Assembly: GCF_902806685.2 (NCBI RefSeq)
Contig: NC_048546.1
Span: forward strand, 4,464,001 to 4,528,000
Direction of reading: 5' to 3'
Origin: Maniola hyperantus
Taxonomy: Eukaryota > Arthropoda > Insecta > Lepidoptera > Nymphalidae
DNA: 64,000 bases
Shown here: piece by piece, positions 34,302 to 45,369 of the stretch
Position numbering within the stretch: position 1 is the first letter of the stretch
How the letters are laid out: each line of letters starts with the position of its first letter
Notes under the pieces: generated by a model
The model's database searches: none
What the model saw: only the letters and a program-made list of their open reading frames with translations
What the model was told of the DNA's origin: nothing
Translations under genes and position numbers: made by a program

Positions 34302-34583
34302 TGCACTTTCAACTTGCGTTAGACGCATGCGCTAACTACCCAGATGATGCCTGTGCGCATGTCTCATGTTCGCTAGCAATAGCGCATGCATCATACCTGT
34401 GGTGCATGTAATAACGCATGCACTTTCTTGCATTCTCTCCCTCGTTTGTGGCGCACACGCAACACGCGCAACTTTATGCGAAGACTGAAAAGACGAAGTG
34501 CTATTGCATACATTGCTTCAGCGATTCACATTACGCATACCTATTTAGATTAGATGCAAGGTAAATCGCAAGTTGAAAGTGTA
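34302..34583. mobile_element. MITE with TGCACTTTCAACTTGCG ends
   Basis: TGCACTTTCAACTTGCG at the left and CGCAAGTTGAAAGTGTA at the right form inverted ends. The interior is rich in GCATGCGC-type words. It abuts the next MITE directly. Confidence 0.7.
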
Positions 34584-34742
34584 TAGTCGGCAATAGGTCG
34601 AGAATCGAGATAGCAATCGGGGAGGGAACGTCCCGCACACTCGCACATTCCCCGTGCTAACCCGGTGCGGGCGAGCGCAAGTGACGTGCGGCTGTGCGGG
34701 GCGCTCCATGCCCCGATTGCTATCTCAACCTGTCGCGGACTA
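34584..34742. mobile_element. MITE of the TAGTCCGCGACAGG family, copy 5
   Basis: Ends TAGTCGGCAATAGGTCGAGA and, reversed, TAGTCCGCGACAGGTTGAGA, flanked by TA (34582-34583, 34743-34744). The left TA is the last two bases of the preceding MITE, so this copy inserted at the edge of, or into, that element. Confidence 0.82.
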
Positions 34743-34744
34743 TA

Positions 34745-35111
34745 GTTAGAATATAAAACGCTTTGCGGTTTTGCCTGGAAAGCTTCGCAGAGAAGCTAAT
34801 TTTAATCGATTGTATTGGGGTTATTAGAAAGTATGTAGTAAGCTATAAGTACTTATCCATCCATGTACAACGTTTTTGTACTTTTACAAAATTGAGTGAA
34901 AGCAGAGGTAAGTATAAAACATAAATAAACTGAAAGCAAAGACGTCATTGTAACTTGTATCGCTGACTGAAAGAAAATAATTTCTCCAAGTTACGATTCA
35001 TTAGGTAGGTACCTATAAGTATATTTTTCTTTGGATGTCATTGAGCACCCACTTATTGTAATATAATTGATAAGTGGATAATAATTAGCTATAATCAATC
35101 ACATATAAATA
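34745..35111. other. No feature seen
   Basis: AT-rich and unremarkable. Confidence 0.4.
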
Positions 35112-35265
35112 GAGCATCAATAGCTCAACGGTTGTCGGTTAGAGGAGCGGACTGAAACCCGAAAGGTCACCGGTTCAAACTCCACCCGTTGCATTATTGT
35201 CGTACCTGCTCCTAGCACATGCAGGGGAAAGGGGAATATTAGTTATCATTGGCTAATTCATTTTT
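35112..35265 (+). mobile_element. tRNA-derived SINE, second type
   Basis: A pol III promoter is visible: box A-like TAGCTCAACGGTTGTCGG and box B GGTTCAAACTCC, in a tRNA-like frame of about 80 nt ending CACCCGTTGCA. The acceptor halves pair poorly and extra non-tRNA sequence (GTACCTGCTCCTAGCACATG) follows, so it is a SINE head or tRNA pseudogene rather than a working tRNA. Confidence 0.65.
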
Positions 35266-35269
35266 TAAA

Positions 35270-36639
35270 AAGTATATTTTATTTTGAGGTGCTGGCGAAC
35301 AGAACCGGGTTTCTAACCTATAAATCGGCATTGTTATTCTGAAAAAAAATTTGTCTCAGTTTTTCGCGTTCGAGTTCCTTTCTTATATAACTATAACTCC
35401 AACAATTACTCCCTTTATTTCCACGTTATCGTATTTTGAAGAGTTTTGTTACGTGTAGGTAAGTACCTAGTTAAAAAAACGTGAACGGTTCATTTACAAG
35501 AATTCGTCTGGCGCAAGTCTAGCGATTGTTACATCATACGACTAAGCACACGTGAACGTACAATATCTACAATTTACAGTAATTTCACTGGCGTATAAGT
35601 TTGAGGAGTCACGTGTGTATGCATGCAAGCTGTTCAATGGATGATAGAGCACGTAAAAGTTTTCGTCACCATTTTATGCATTTAGTACCTAATGGATTCC
35701 AATACGCACGCACGTTTCCTTGGCATCATCAGTCGTTTCAGTTTCATGATTTTATTTATATTTAGTTAGGCACGTGGAATGCATCTTCGTTCAAATGTGC
35801 CTACTGTATATAACATCGATGGTGTATACGTGATACTGATGTAGATATGTATTAATATTAATTAAGTAGGTAGGTAGGTACTATGATTCTTTATCAAATC
35901 GCTATTTCTTATCTAATTTAGGTAGGTATTTAAAAGCAAATATGGCGTTTATTTCGTCAGATGCGGGTAATTTACAGAATGATTCAATAGATAATTAATA
36001 AGTAAGTACCTCAGTAAGTACCTACCTATTTCTTATTGTTAAAAATACATTAATAGAAAATCGATGTAATTTCACGATTAAATTGCATCGTTATTTTTTG
36101 TTCCTTGGCTGAGTCGTTGCGAATTTTTTGTAGCGTCAAAAATTCATTACTGACTGGCAATATTTCCAGGCTTGTGACGGCAAATGACTAGAGAAGGATG
36201 TAGATTATTCGATATCTAAGTACCTACCTCTTTAATCGCGTAATGGTAATTTTTTATTTTACTGCTGGAAACCTAACCTAGACCTAAGCATTACCATTAT
36301 TCTATTCTGAGGCATTAGTTGGATTTCGAAGGTAGGTACCAACCAACCTATTTAAATTTTCAAAAATATTCAGGGTACCACCTCCTGAACATGGAAAACG
36401 CAAATATTCACCGCCAAAGTTTTCAGCAATTAGCATGGCCACGGATAGGTACCTAATAGGTAAGCTAGGTACCTTATGAGTGCTCTAACTAACTTCTAAG
36501 TTCTAACGCAATTTTTAAATTGAACTAGGTAAGTGGGTACAAAAAGCTTTTACCTGGAAGCATAGGTAAACTTGCAAGATGTATAGAATAACTAGGTACC
36601 TACCTAAGTATCGAAAAGCTTGCTAATTGCTACAGTTAC
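35270..36639. other. Gene-free AT-rich stretch
   Basis: No supported gene or long repeat in about 1.4 kb; many GTAGGTACCTA words. Confidence 0.45.
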
Positions 36640-36936
36640 CACAAACTCACGGTTTTTCGGATTTTCGCCTTTACTTATGCTACAAATAGTAAATAGCGAA
36701 TTTCATGATTCCAAGTACCTACCTAGGTCAACGGGAAGTATAGGTTAGGTTAGGAATCTGGCGTGTCTGTCAAGGGAATCAAAACCTATAGGTTTTGATT
36801 CCCTTGACAGACACGCCAGACAGATAAGCAATGAAGTGATATAGAATAACTTTGTCTGTCTGTCTGTCGTGTCTTTTCTATTCCTTCCTTCCTGAAGGGT
36901 TCGTTTTTTCTCTCGACATACGGAACCTTAAAAATG
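36640..36936 (+). repeat. Interspersed repeat B, 5' truncated and rearranged
   Basis: ACCACAAACTCACGG, GTCAACGGGAAGTATAGG and the end ACATACGGAACCTTAAAAAT identify the family. A perfect palindrome (36758-36819) and a short TAGGTTAGGTTAGG run interrupt it. Confidence 0.65.
36758..36819. repeat. Perfect 62-bp palindrome without spacer
   Basis: The half-site CTGGCGTGTCTGTCAAGGGA continuing to the centre CCTATAGG is followed at once by its exact reverse complement. The right half is in the normal repeat B orientation; the left half is an inverted extra copy. Confidence 0.93.
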
Positions 36937-36965
36937 AGTAATTTTATAAGCAGTAGGAACACCTA

Positions 36966-37000
36966 CCGGGCGGGCGCGGCGCGGCGGCGGGCGCGCATAA
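36966..37000. other. Very GC-rich short tract
   Basis: CGGGCGGGCGCGGCGCGGCG and following bases form an isolated 35-bp GC tract in AT-rich DNA. No associated gene was recognised. Confidence 0.5.
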
Positions 37001-37231
37001 TTTCTTGCATGTGGTCATTAAAAGCAAATTATTACGCGGAGCGCCTTACCATATTTAAAATATAAATAAATAAAATATTACCTTCCTACCTATTTTAATA
37101 TGTATTATTATACAGGTTGTTAAGACCTTGCTGTGGTCAGTTATCATCTGATATCAAAGTAACAATCTGCGAGATGGGGCAGTGCCATTATAATACCTAC
37201 TTATTATTTTTTGCCAGAGCGTCATACCTAC

Positions 37232-37345
37232 TAGGAACCGCTGCCTTCAGGCGGCGCAAGACCGTGGCGTGTGGAAGTCCCTACAAGAGACCATGTCCAG
37301 CAGTGGACGTCTATCGGTTGATAATGAAGATTATGAACATATAAT
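37232..37345 (+). pseudogene. RTE-type LINE, last ORF segment and 3' end
   Basis: Encodes FRRRKTVACGSPYKR in one frame and AAQDRGVWKSLQE in another, then GGACGTCTATCGGTTGATAA. The same 3' end as at 14075-14160, opposite strand. Confidence 0.65.
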
Positions 37346-37349
37346 AAAC

Positions 37350-38097
37350 AGAACAGAAACGAAAGTGTATCTTGGTATCTGTCTGTCTGTAACTTTTTCT
37401 GGGCCCATTCGGTGTGCAGAGAGAGACAGTTTGCACTCTAATCAATGAATTGTTACGGGGTTTTTCAAAAACATAAATCCACGTGGAGGAATTGACGTTA
37501 TCATATCAGGTTTTTGCATGAGCCTAATCTGTCGAGTTGTTAAATCTTGACATCCGCCCATTTAAACAAATGACAGATTAAAGCCAAATGTTTATTTTAA
37601 TTTAATTTAATATCTATCACAACTTTTACTTATAAGTAAGTAACCTACATAATGAAAAGTTGTAAGTTGATGTAGGGCTATAGATAGGTAGATAGTAGAG
37701 TTTGTTGTGGGCTCTTCTCAGACCTGGGCGCGTTTGGAACCCTCGTTAAAAATTTTGACAATCAGGAAGCGTAAAATTTAACCTATTCTGAATAAATAAT
37801 TTGAATTTGAGTTTGATACTAGATAAAGCTCTGATAGCCTAATTTAGGACGGTGCTAAATATGAAACTGCCATCATTTTTCTGGCGAATCTGCCTGCAAC
37901 GAGGTGTTACGGCACAACGCCGCCATTGTTCCGTGTCGGACAAGGCCGGCTGATGTAACTTTAGCGCCGGTTGCGCCAGACGCAACGGTCAACGACCTTG
38001 TCTGCAGCCACGGACTATCGATGAGTGGAAATCTGCACATCACTAGTGACCTCGTCAATATTGTAGGCGCATAACGCGTTTCGAATTTATTCAACAC
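37350..38097. other. No gene supported
   Basis: Includes a minus-strand ORF at 37873-38097 in a GC-richer patch. Its peptide matches no family I know and lacks start and splice support. Confidence 0.35.
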
Positions 38098-38290
38098 TAG
38101 CTGCCCCGGCGAACTTCGTACCGCCTAACAGTCGATTCTTTTTCAGATTTTTTTAATTTTTGTCTCCATAGGAACCATCCTCGTACTTCAAGGAATATTA
38201 TAAAAAAATAATTAGCGAAATCGGTTCAGCGGTTCTCGAGATTTGCGATGAGCAGCACATTTAGTGATTCATTTTTATATTATAGAAGAA
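38098..38290 (+). repeat. Interspersed repeat C
   Basis: CTGCCCCGGCGAACTTCGTA to GCGATGAGCAGCACATTTAG. A good copy, shorter in the first half than 9378-9592. Confidence 0.65.
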
Positions 38291-38364
38291 GAAGATAAGG
38301 GCCATAGCAGATAGCAGACAAGATGATTTCAGCATTAGCGGTAGGCATCGATATAAATTACAAG

Positions 38365-38475
38365 ATATGGTCAAGCGAACAAAATTTTTCACGGTTTTGG
38401 AACCAAATAAATCAGCGCCACCTCTTAGATACTAATGAAAGACCCGTTTGAAATCCACACGTCACTGAGGTTGCA
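38365..38475 (+). repeat. Dispersed repeat H
   Basis: TATGGTCAAGCGAACAAAAT, TTTCACGGTTTTGGAACCAA, TCAGCGCCACCTCTTAGATA and GACCCGTTTGAAATC. It recurs inverted at 62300-62465 with few differences; outer ends not defined. Confidence 0.7.
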
Positions 38476-38479
38476 TTGG

Positions 38480-39119
38480 TGCTAAAGCACCACTGAGTCG
38501 GTGCAATTTTGTTTCTTCAATAGCCCTGTCCATACGAAGTAATATAATATCTGATTTTTCCGTCATTTTCAGAAGTAGGAAAAGAGCAACCGTCGAGTTT
38601 CTTCTGGTTATTTTTGGTAGGAAAGGAATTGATGCATACTTCATACATAAATACCACCTACATGCCTACCTACTTGTTTATTTGACTTAAAAATCTCTCT
38701 ATTTTAGTATTCAGCCATTACATTTACAACTTAGTAGGTAAGTAAGCTTTCCTTAGTTATTTTGCACCACTAGACGAAGGCAATTAAAAGCAAATTAAAA
38801 AGAAACCTAACTACCTACCTACTAATACTTAATTGCATTTGGGTTTTTATAAATGACAATAGGCTACTTGACTCATATCTAATTTCGTCCAATAAATGAT
38901 TATTTATTATAGTATTTTGCTTAAGACGATGAAATATATCAATAACAATTATTAAAAACGCAGGATGGATATATAAATCCAATTTAAAAAAATACAGTTT
39001 TTATTTTTATTTGAAACGCAGAAAACGCTGTCAGCCATGATGTGACGTCATTAAATATGTAAACAAAGAAATATCATCCCTATGTCACGCGGGGACTAAC
39101 GTAGTATCCATATATTTAA
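38480..39119. other. No feature seen
   Basis: No gene or recognised repeat. Confidence 0.4.
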
Positions 39120-39333
39120 AATTTAAAGTCCTGACTAACTTATATATCAACGCACAGCCTAAACATCTAAACAGCTGGTTCTAGATACATGAAATTTAGT
39201 GGGTGTGTTCTTTGTAGGTAAAGAGAAGGTATCCACTAGGAAATGATTTTTTGAAATTCCACCCCTGAGTGGGTTAATGGGGGTTTGAAATTTATGAAGT
39301 CCACGCGGGCGAAGTCACGAGCATAAGCTAGTT
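39120..39333 (+). repeat. Interspersed repeat A, diverged copy
   Basis: ATATCAACGCACAGCC, a GAAATTTAGTGGGTG block, then GTTTGAAATTTATGAAGTCC and GGGCGAAGTCACGAGCATAA. Older than the copies at 26 and 32 kb. Confidence 0.6.
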
Positions 39334-40946
39334 TTTATATATTTCTAAAAACTCATAGTAAACGTAAAAAAATATCGTTTCCTCTTTATAAATTGAATAA
39401 GTTATTAAGTAAGACTTACAACAAAGTGATCTTTGCAAAAATAAATTTGGGTTGAAGTCGTTAGTCATATAGGATCCCTTTAAGCAAGTCTTCGCGTGTT
39501 ACGTATATTTATTTCACTGGACACTCTAATCCACAACTTTCCTGTGGTCTTTATCGATGCGTTTTTACATTCTCGGATGATACAATAACGATATTTACTA
39601 TATTTTTCATGTAAACTAGTATAGAAGTCATGTTTATTAAACTTTGGGAAGTTATGCTGTTGTTTACAAATGGATGACGTCAGAGCACAGATAATCTATA
39701 GGCCAAACATGGCCGACAGTGTTTTCAGCTGTCTAAGAAAAATATATTTTTAAATTAAAGTTTTACGGTTTTTAGGGCGCAAAAAAATATAGTGTTAATT
39801 TTTTTGATCTAATAGGACAAATATTAACCATTTAAGACCAACTTAAAAAAAGTGTCAACTAGCCTATTGTTTTTCCCCTAATATAGGTATGTAGGTACGT
39901 ATAGCTAATCTGCGATGAATACGGTTCTAAACAAAGTTCTAAAATCTAAATTCAACCGCGTTAGTACAAGGTAAATAGAACCGGAAAAAACTAAGTAAGA
40001 AGGTAGGTATCTATTGCCGAGGTACCTAGTTTACAAATTACAATCCGTGAATAAGCCGTCCTTAGTCTTTGCTAGGAATAATTGAAAGTTTTGAACTACT
40101 GACGTAATAAATTAACCTGTTACGACAGACCACACAATGCACTTAGGTCAATTACCATTGTAAGCACAGAGCATTTGCGTACCAGAGCTAAACATACATG
40201 ATGTATTTATCGTATCTTAATAAGTGCCTATAGAAATAGGTTCTAAGAGCAAATAGGTAATAAGCTTACATGATCTTCATTAAGTTCGCCTAGCTACTTA
40301 CTACATAATTATTCGAATCTATAAATTATTTAACAGGTAGGTACCTACCTAAGTAGGTACAATTCCAATGCGTAAGTATATACGTGATAATGTAGTTAAT
40401 GTTTAGGACTGTAGAATCACAAAGAAATTATTATTCGGCAAAGTCTATACTTACTTACCTATTTTGAAAAAAATTGTAGAAGTTAAATGACAATAGTTGT
40501 TGCAGAAACCAATGATATTAGAAGAAAAAGAGGTAGATAGGTTACTTATATCAAATTCGATGTTTACAAATGGCACGCTGCGTCAGCGCCGAAAGACTCA
40601 ACACACATAAACGCATATATAGTATTTTAACCTCACACAACAGAGAGTAAAGGACGGTGAACTAATAACCTCAGCTTCAGTTGCGCACGAAAAAGAGACG
40701 GTTATATTTTGCACTACCTCGTCCTGCACAGAAGAGTGGAAGAAGGACGGATATATGCCTAATAATGCGAGCGTAAAAGAGACGGGACGAGACGGTAAAC
40801 TAGAAACTCCAAAGAAAAAAAAACAGTAAAGTCTTTTCGGCTAATGCCGATTTATGCCTACACTGTAGTTGTATAGTAAAATAAAAACCTTATACTGTGG
40901 TATTTAATATATTACGAACTAGCTTTTTCCCGCGGTTCCGCTCGTT
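39334..40946. other. No gene seen
   Basis: About 1.6 kb without a supported gene. This interval would be intron of the THAP gene if that gene continues leftwards, but no second exon was recognised. Confidence 0.4.
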
Positions 40947-41125
40947 TTTAGGGTTCCGTGCCCAACGGGACCCTATTATTAGTAATAGGGTCCCGTTGGG
41001 CACGGCCTCCGCTGTCTGTACGTCCATCTGTCAGCGGGCTGTATCTCGTAAGCCGTAATAAGTAGACAGTTGAAATTTTCACAGAATGTATTTCTATTGC
41101 CGCTTTAACAAAAATAATAAAAATT
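40947..41125 (-). repeat. Interspersed repeat B2 with inverted duplication
   Basis: TTTTTAGGGTTCCGTGCCCA begins it, followed by the palindrome at 40956-41005, CTCCGCTGTCTGTACGTCC, and CGGGCTGTATCTCGTAAGCC with an AGACAGTTGAAATTTTCACA block. Confidence 0.65.
40956..41005. repeat. Near-perfect 50-bp palindrome, 4-base loop
   Basis: Left arm CCGTGCCCAACGGGACCCTA plus TTA, loop TTAG, and the exact reverse complement as right arm (23 bp each). The left arm is the ordinary repeat sequence; the right arm is an extra inverted copy. Confidence 0.93.
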
Positions 41126-41385
41126 AAATTAAATTAAATCCTTCCCTAAAACAGGAAATATGCACACTATTTGAATTGTCAATACTCAGAAGAGACCTAT
41201 CTGTTTATTTTATATTCTTTGATCGGAAACTTTAAAATACGTACAACGATAACTTGATACGTACTTATGGCATGTGACATAAGGTCGAAATTGCAATGAG
41301 TTGCATTTTACACGAACGTGCACGAGTTTGTTATTGTTAAATAAGTGAAAAATACGAATTATATAAAAGAAATAGTTTTACTTAC

Positions 41386-41462
41386 GAATGAAATGTGATT
41401 CCTTGACTTTTGGAAACCTTGCTTGTGTAGTTTGTGCAGAATCTCATCACACACGACGGCAT
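41386..41462 (-). CDS. First coding exon of a THAP-domain protein
   Basis: From the ATG at 41462 the minus strand reads MPSCVMRFCTNYTSKV then SKSQGITFH, and the exon stops at a consensus donor (CATTC|GTAAGT) after two bases of codon 26. M-P-x-C-x4-C, a basic spacer and G-[IV]-[TS]-[FY]-H are the start of the THAP C2CH zinc finger, which binds DNA; the next exon would supply FP, a Trp and the C-x2-H half. A splice after the FH motif is usual for THAP genes. The leader between the predicted start site (41539) and ATG is 77 nt. The remaining exons should lie at lower coordinates but were not found. It could be a host gene or a domesticated or P-element-like transposase gene. Confidence 0.72.
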
Positions 41463-41506
41463 TTTCGGTTGTTTTGGGAGACGAAAACAAAACATTACTA
41501 TCAACG

Positions 41507-41541
41507 ACGTCTTCGATAGAGCGACGACAGCGGGCGACTGA
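41507..41541 (-). promoter_or_regulatory. Core promoter of the THAP gene: Inr plus DPE
   Basis: An Inr CTCAGTCGC places the start A at 41539. Counting that A as +1, AGACGT occupies +28 to +33, the exact position and sequence of the arthropod downstream promoter element. No TATA box is needed in such promoters and none is seen. The ATG of the THAP exon follows 77 nt downstream. Confidence 0.7.
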
Positions 41542-41545
41542 GCTC

Positions 41546-41993
41546 AGGTTTGCTAATTAGCTTAGTTTTAACGTGCCACTTGCGGTCCGCGTATAACGTA
41601 TCTACCTATTTTCTTCTAATATCATTGGCAGAAACTATATTAATTGCCTACCTATTTCCGAAATTACATAATTATAATAATAATGGAAGTAGATAGCTAG
41701 CACGAGGCAGTGCAATGAACTATAGTTACTTACACGAGCAAATAAAAATCGTTAACCTTGAAGCTCGTCCACACAGCGTTTACGTAAATATTTACCTTCT
41801 GCATCTATTTGTTTACCTACTTGGGTCTATTACAGTTATTTGCATAGGCACAGGTAACTACGCGCTACGTTAACGATACATATGTAATCACTTAATCAGT
41901 CTCTATAATGTATATACATATCAAATCAAAAAGAAATCATACGCATTATGTAGATACTGACATACTTATGTTTATTCTTATTTCTTACCCACT
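41546..41993. other. Upstream flank of the THAP promoter
   Basis: No gene or repeat recognised. Confidence 0.4.
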
Positions 41994-42221
41994 ACTCGTG
42001 CGCAATAAGTTGAGACCCGGCGGTGACGTCACAGACGCGTGGTTGTACTGTAGACAAAAATCGGAGCGCGTCGTCGTTGGGTGACGTGTAAGCAAGTACG
42101 AGACTAAGATGTTAAAAAATGGCGCTGTCTACAGTATAACACCGGAGCTTGAGGACAAGTTACAGGGGAAGCTGGCGGAGGGTTGCATTCCAGGCGAGTC
42201 TCAACTTATCGCGCACGCCAG
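41994..42221. mobile_element. MITE with CGTGCGCAATAAGTTGAGAC ends
   Basis: The left CGTGCGCAATAAGTTGAGAC and right GTCTCAACTTATCGCGCACG are inverted copies with one difference, bounded by TA on both sides. GC-rich interior without coding capacity. Confidence 0.78.
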
Positions 42222-42656
42222 TAGGTTTTAGATGTTAATATTAATAGGGGATTTGCCTTCGATGGGGTTTTAATAAAACTCCTATTTATCTTGAGACCTA
42301 AGTACTCTTAACTGTTGGAGAAATTCGTAGAATAATACCTAGGTGTCAATTGAAATTTTTCATTTCTAGTGATATTAAATTCCTGTAGATGATTGCCCCA
42401 TACTTCGTCTGCGTAAGTTTCGTTTTTAAAAATCCGTTGAGCTCGTCGGGCTCAAAAGAACCTAACCTAGATGTCGTTCCACGGGATACAAGCTATAATG
42501 TGTATTCTGTAACTTTGGTCAAAATCTGTCAAACGAATAAAGCTAGCAGAGAGACATATATTTTACTATTACATTTATAGTGAGTACGTATATAGAGTAT
42601 GTATTTAGATATTATATTGTTTAAAAATATATATTTTTCAATAACATTTTAAATTA
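42222..42656. other. No feature seen
   Basis: Contains a CCCATACTTCGTCTGCGTAAG patch resembling dispersed repeat tails; otherwise nothing. Confidence 0.35.
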
Positions 42657-43202
42657 CCTCTCTCTCTCTCTCCGGTCGTTCCTTCATTGCTGAAGATCGT
42701 GGTCCTGGCAAACTGCCCTCGAATGGCTTATCTGTTTCTATCGGCTTCTGTCGGTGGCCATTTCTACAATGTGATGAAATCCACACCTGCTGGACTCCTT
42801 TAGCTGGTCGGACCACCTAGTTGGTGAGCGGCCTCTCGGTCTTTTGCCCTCAGTGTTGCCCGTCACTATGAGCTTTTCTAAGCTGTCGTCCCCCCGCCGT
42901 ATGATGTGGCCGAAATATGAGAGTAATCGTTGGTAACATATGTAACATCTATCTCCTGGTGATACCCATGTATAAAGTCGGCGAATATGGTGTTTAAAAC
43001 ATGTGTTTGTAATAACGAGGTTCTGCTCACTGCAAAATTGTAGTAAACGCTCCCCTCTTTCGTTTCTTTCACCGATACCATATCCTCCGACTAGGTGTCT
43101 AAGATGAACATCGTCCCTTGTTTTACCGACCTTTGCATTGAAGTCACCGAGAAGTAAAGTCACTTCTCTTTTCGGTAATTCTTCTAGAGTCTGAGATAAC
43201 AT
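42657..43202 (-). pseudogene. Internally deleted LINE: endonuclease fragment joined to ORF end
   Basis: A 154-codon ORF on the minus strand. Its first half carries LLLGDFNAKVGKTRDD, GYGIGERNERGERLLQFC and TWVSPGD, typical of the apurinic endonuclease domain of RTE/CR1-type LINEs. It then runs directly into YFGHIIRRGDDSLEKLIVTG and RPRGRSPTRWSDQLK, which belong at the far C-terminus. The whole reverse-transcriptase domain is missing. The 3' end ends in a GAGAGAGAGAGA run (CTCTCTCT at 42659 on the plus strand). The joined frame stays open, so the deletion happened to preserve the frame or frame breaks cancel out. It has no catalytic potential. Confidence 0.82.
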
Positions 43203-43204
43203 AC

Positions 43205-44320
43205 TGTAGAATAGTTTAAATTACCTACATAGGTAATAATTGAATTTAAATCTTAACCACTCGGCCATACTTTTACTCTGTCGTAACATTACTCTGTGCA
43301 CCTCTCATGGGCAATAAAAGGCGATACTATTCGATAGTTAATAATCTACGATTCTACGCACTCATCATCATCAATGGTCATGAATGGTCTGTCTGATATC
43401 CACCACGCCTCGTCGAATGGTGCTGCGTCACTTATCAATATCATTAAATGACTGAATTGTGATAAATTTTGGCCTCGGACCTTAACACCTTGTACTATTT
43501 ATTGTAAGATGAACTCTAGATGTGCTAGTTTCTCTCGTGATTAACATGTTTACATCATTTGATTTATATTAAGCTGAACGCATACTACCGGACGATCCGC
43601 ATGAGGCACCCGCACAAGATTGAACCGGCCAAGTGCGAATCACACTCGCGCACCGAGGATTCTGTCTGCAGTCGTATTTTCATTCGTAATGTAGGTAGGT
43701 AGGTGAGTTTCTTTATTCCAACTTCTGAATGCCTGAACAGATTTGGATGTACTTATCGGGTATCCTTACAATCATTCCGAGTATCACTGGCTATAATTTT
43801 TTTGAAAAAAATCTGTAATGGGTTCGACGAACCAACGTAATAATAGGTCCGTCATAACTCGTAATTTAATCGGTCAAAATTATTATTTCCTCTTCGATTC
43901 GCGAATTGCTGCTCACATATATGCTGCCTTTTAATTGGTACCTAAATACCTACTTATGATTTGCCAGGTTTCCTACCAAACGTCTACGAACGAGTCTTCA
44001 GCCGCACTGAGTATTGTGCTCTACCTACTCGAATTCATAAAATCCAACTATTATCCACTGTGTGAAAGTCACTTAATTGGGAGCGGTTTTTCCTATAGGT
44101 ACGCGCATTTTCCATGCGGCAGCGCCAGACGAATTCCTGTGACTAAAGCTCGGACTACACGGAAACCGGTTCGGACTTAGGTTCAACGAGACGAGCTGAT
44201 AAATAGTAAACCTTGTAAAAGTTACGTGATCGAAGATGTTGCGATACCTTGCCATCCCTTAAGTTGGTGGAACTTTGGTTGGTAGAAGAGAAGCTAGTTT
44301 TTTCGCTGGTAGTACCTACC
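43205..44320. other. No gene; one repeat B fragment
   Basis: A short 5' piece of repeat B (AACCGGCCAAGTGCGAATCA) lies at 43623-43690. No exon recognised. Confidence 0.4.
43623..43690 (+). repeat. Interspersed repeat B, first 68 bp
   Basis: AACCGGCCAAGTGCGAATCA then CACTCGCGCACCGAGG and CAGTCGTATTTTC; truncated on the right. Confidence 0.6.
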
Positions 44321-44322
44321 TA

Positions 44323-44482
44323 TAGTCCGCGACAGATTGAGATGGCAATTGGGATATGAGGCGGGAGGACGCCCCGCACACTCACACGTCACCCGCGCTC
44401 GACCGCACCGGGTTAGCGCGGGGGCTGTGCGGGTATGCGGGGCGTTCCCTCCCCGATTGTTATTTCCACCTGTCGTGTACTA
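44323..44482. mobile_element. MITE of the TAGTCCGCGACAGG family, copy 6, inverted interior
   Basis: TAGTCCGCGACAGATTGAGA at the left, reversed TAGTACACGACAGGTGGAAA at the right, flanked by TA (44321-44322, 44483-44484). The interior (GGGTTAGCGCGGGGGCTGTG) runs opposite to copies 1, 4 and 5, so the whole element is inserted in the other direction. Confidence 0.82.
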
Positions 44483-44489
44483 TAGTTTA

Positions 44490-45369
44490 TCATAGTAACC
44501 AAACGACGAAACAAGATGGCATGACGGGATTTCTATCGTGCGGGAGTACCCCTATTGGGTGATCAATCGGCCCATACTTCCTGCGATGCGCGGACTTCTT
44601 CCCACTATGCTGCTCATTTAAATTGTTTTTGCTGATCACTGTATTCAAGTCTGTAATCCTAACAGAAGCTGCCTGTATAGTCACAGTTCACGATAATTAG
44701 AGAACTTGTAACAAAACGTCGATGTCACTGGCAGGCTTCAAATGTTCCTATAATACGGTATTTGACAGCTAGTCAAATCAGTAACTTTTTATCAAACGTC
44801 AAAACGCGAGCTTAGTATGCGAGATTCTATGAAATACCGGTGTGTGACGATAATCATTGACGTGCTTTTTTTTAGTTTAATCGATAATTTAAAATGGTTA
44901 TTACACTTAAAACCAGCAAAGGACGTGGGCTTTACGTATTTTGGAAGACCCTCTATTTCATAATTACTGAGAAATAATTTATTTTTGATGTAGTCAAATA
45001 CCCAATTCGCCTATTTGCTTTGATTTCACTTGACATATCGTCGACTCAGGATCAATCCGAGAGTTCCCTTACTCTAGTCAAAGCCTTACACGATTGCTAT
45101 ATAAGGTGTGATTAAGTGCTCCCCGTCTTACAAGTAGATACCTACATTAAGAAATCAATAAACGTAGCGGTAATTGCTTATATCCATGTCCAATTTGCAC
45201 GTACTACTTGTAGCGAGCCTTAACTGGCTTTATTTCATTTCCGTTAGATTTAGGACCAGTTGCACATCGAGCAATTTAACTCACGTTACGTTTGGACTTT
45301 GGATACCGCTAAACACTTTGCACGTCAATAAAAACAAAAAATACCACAAATCTGGATTTGTTAACATTC
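44490..45369. other. No feature seen
   Basis: No supported gene or recognised repeat. Confidence 0.4.

Noticed and set aside
35112..35192. Functional tRNA gene
   Set aside because: Boxes A and B are present but the acceptor arms do not pair well, and non-tRNA SINE sequence continues after it.
37873..38041. Possible second exon of the THAP gene (minus strand, GTGCAG followed by a frame beginning SFPLIDSPWLQ)
   Set aside because: The phase fits and FP is expected, but the pyrimidine tract is poor and the Cys-x2-His-Phe half of the zinc finger is absent from the frame.
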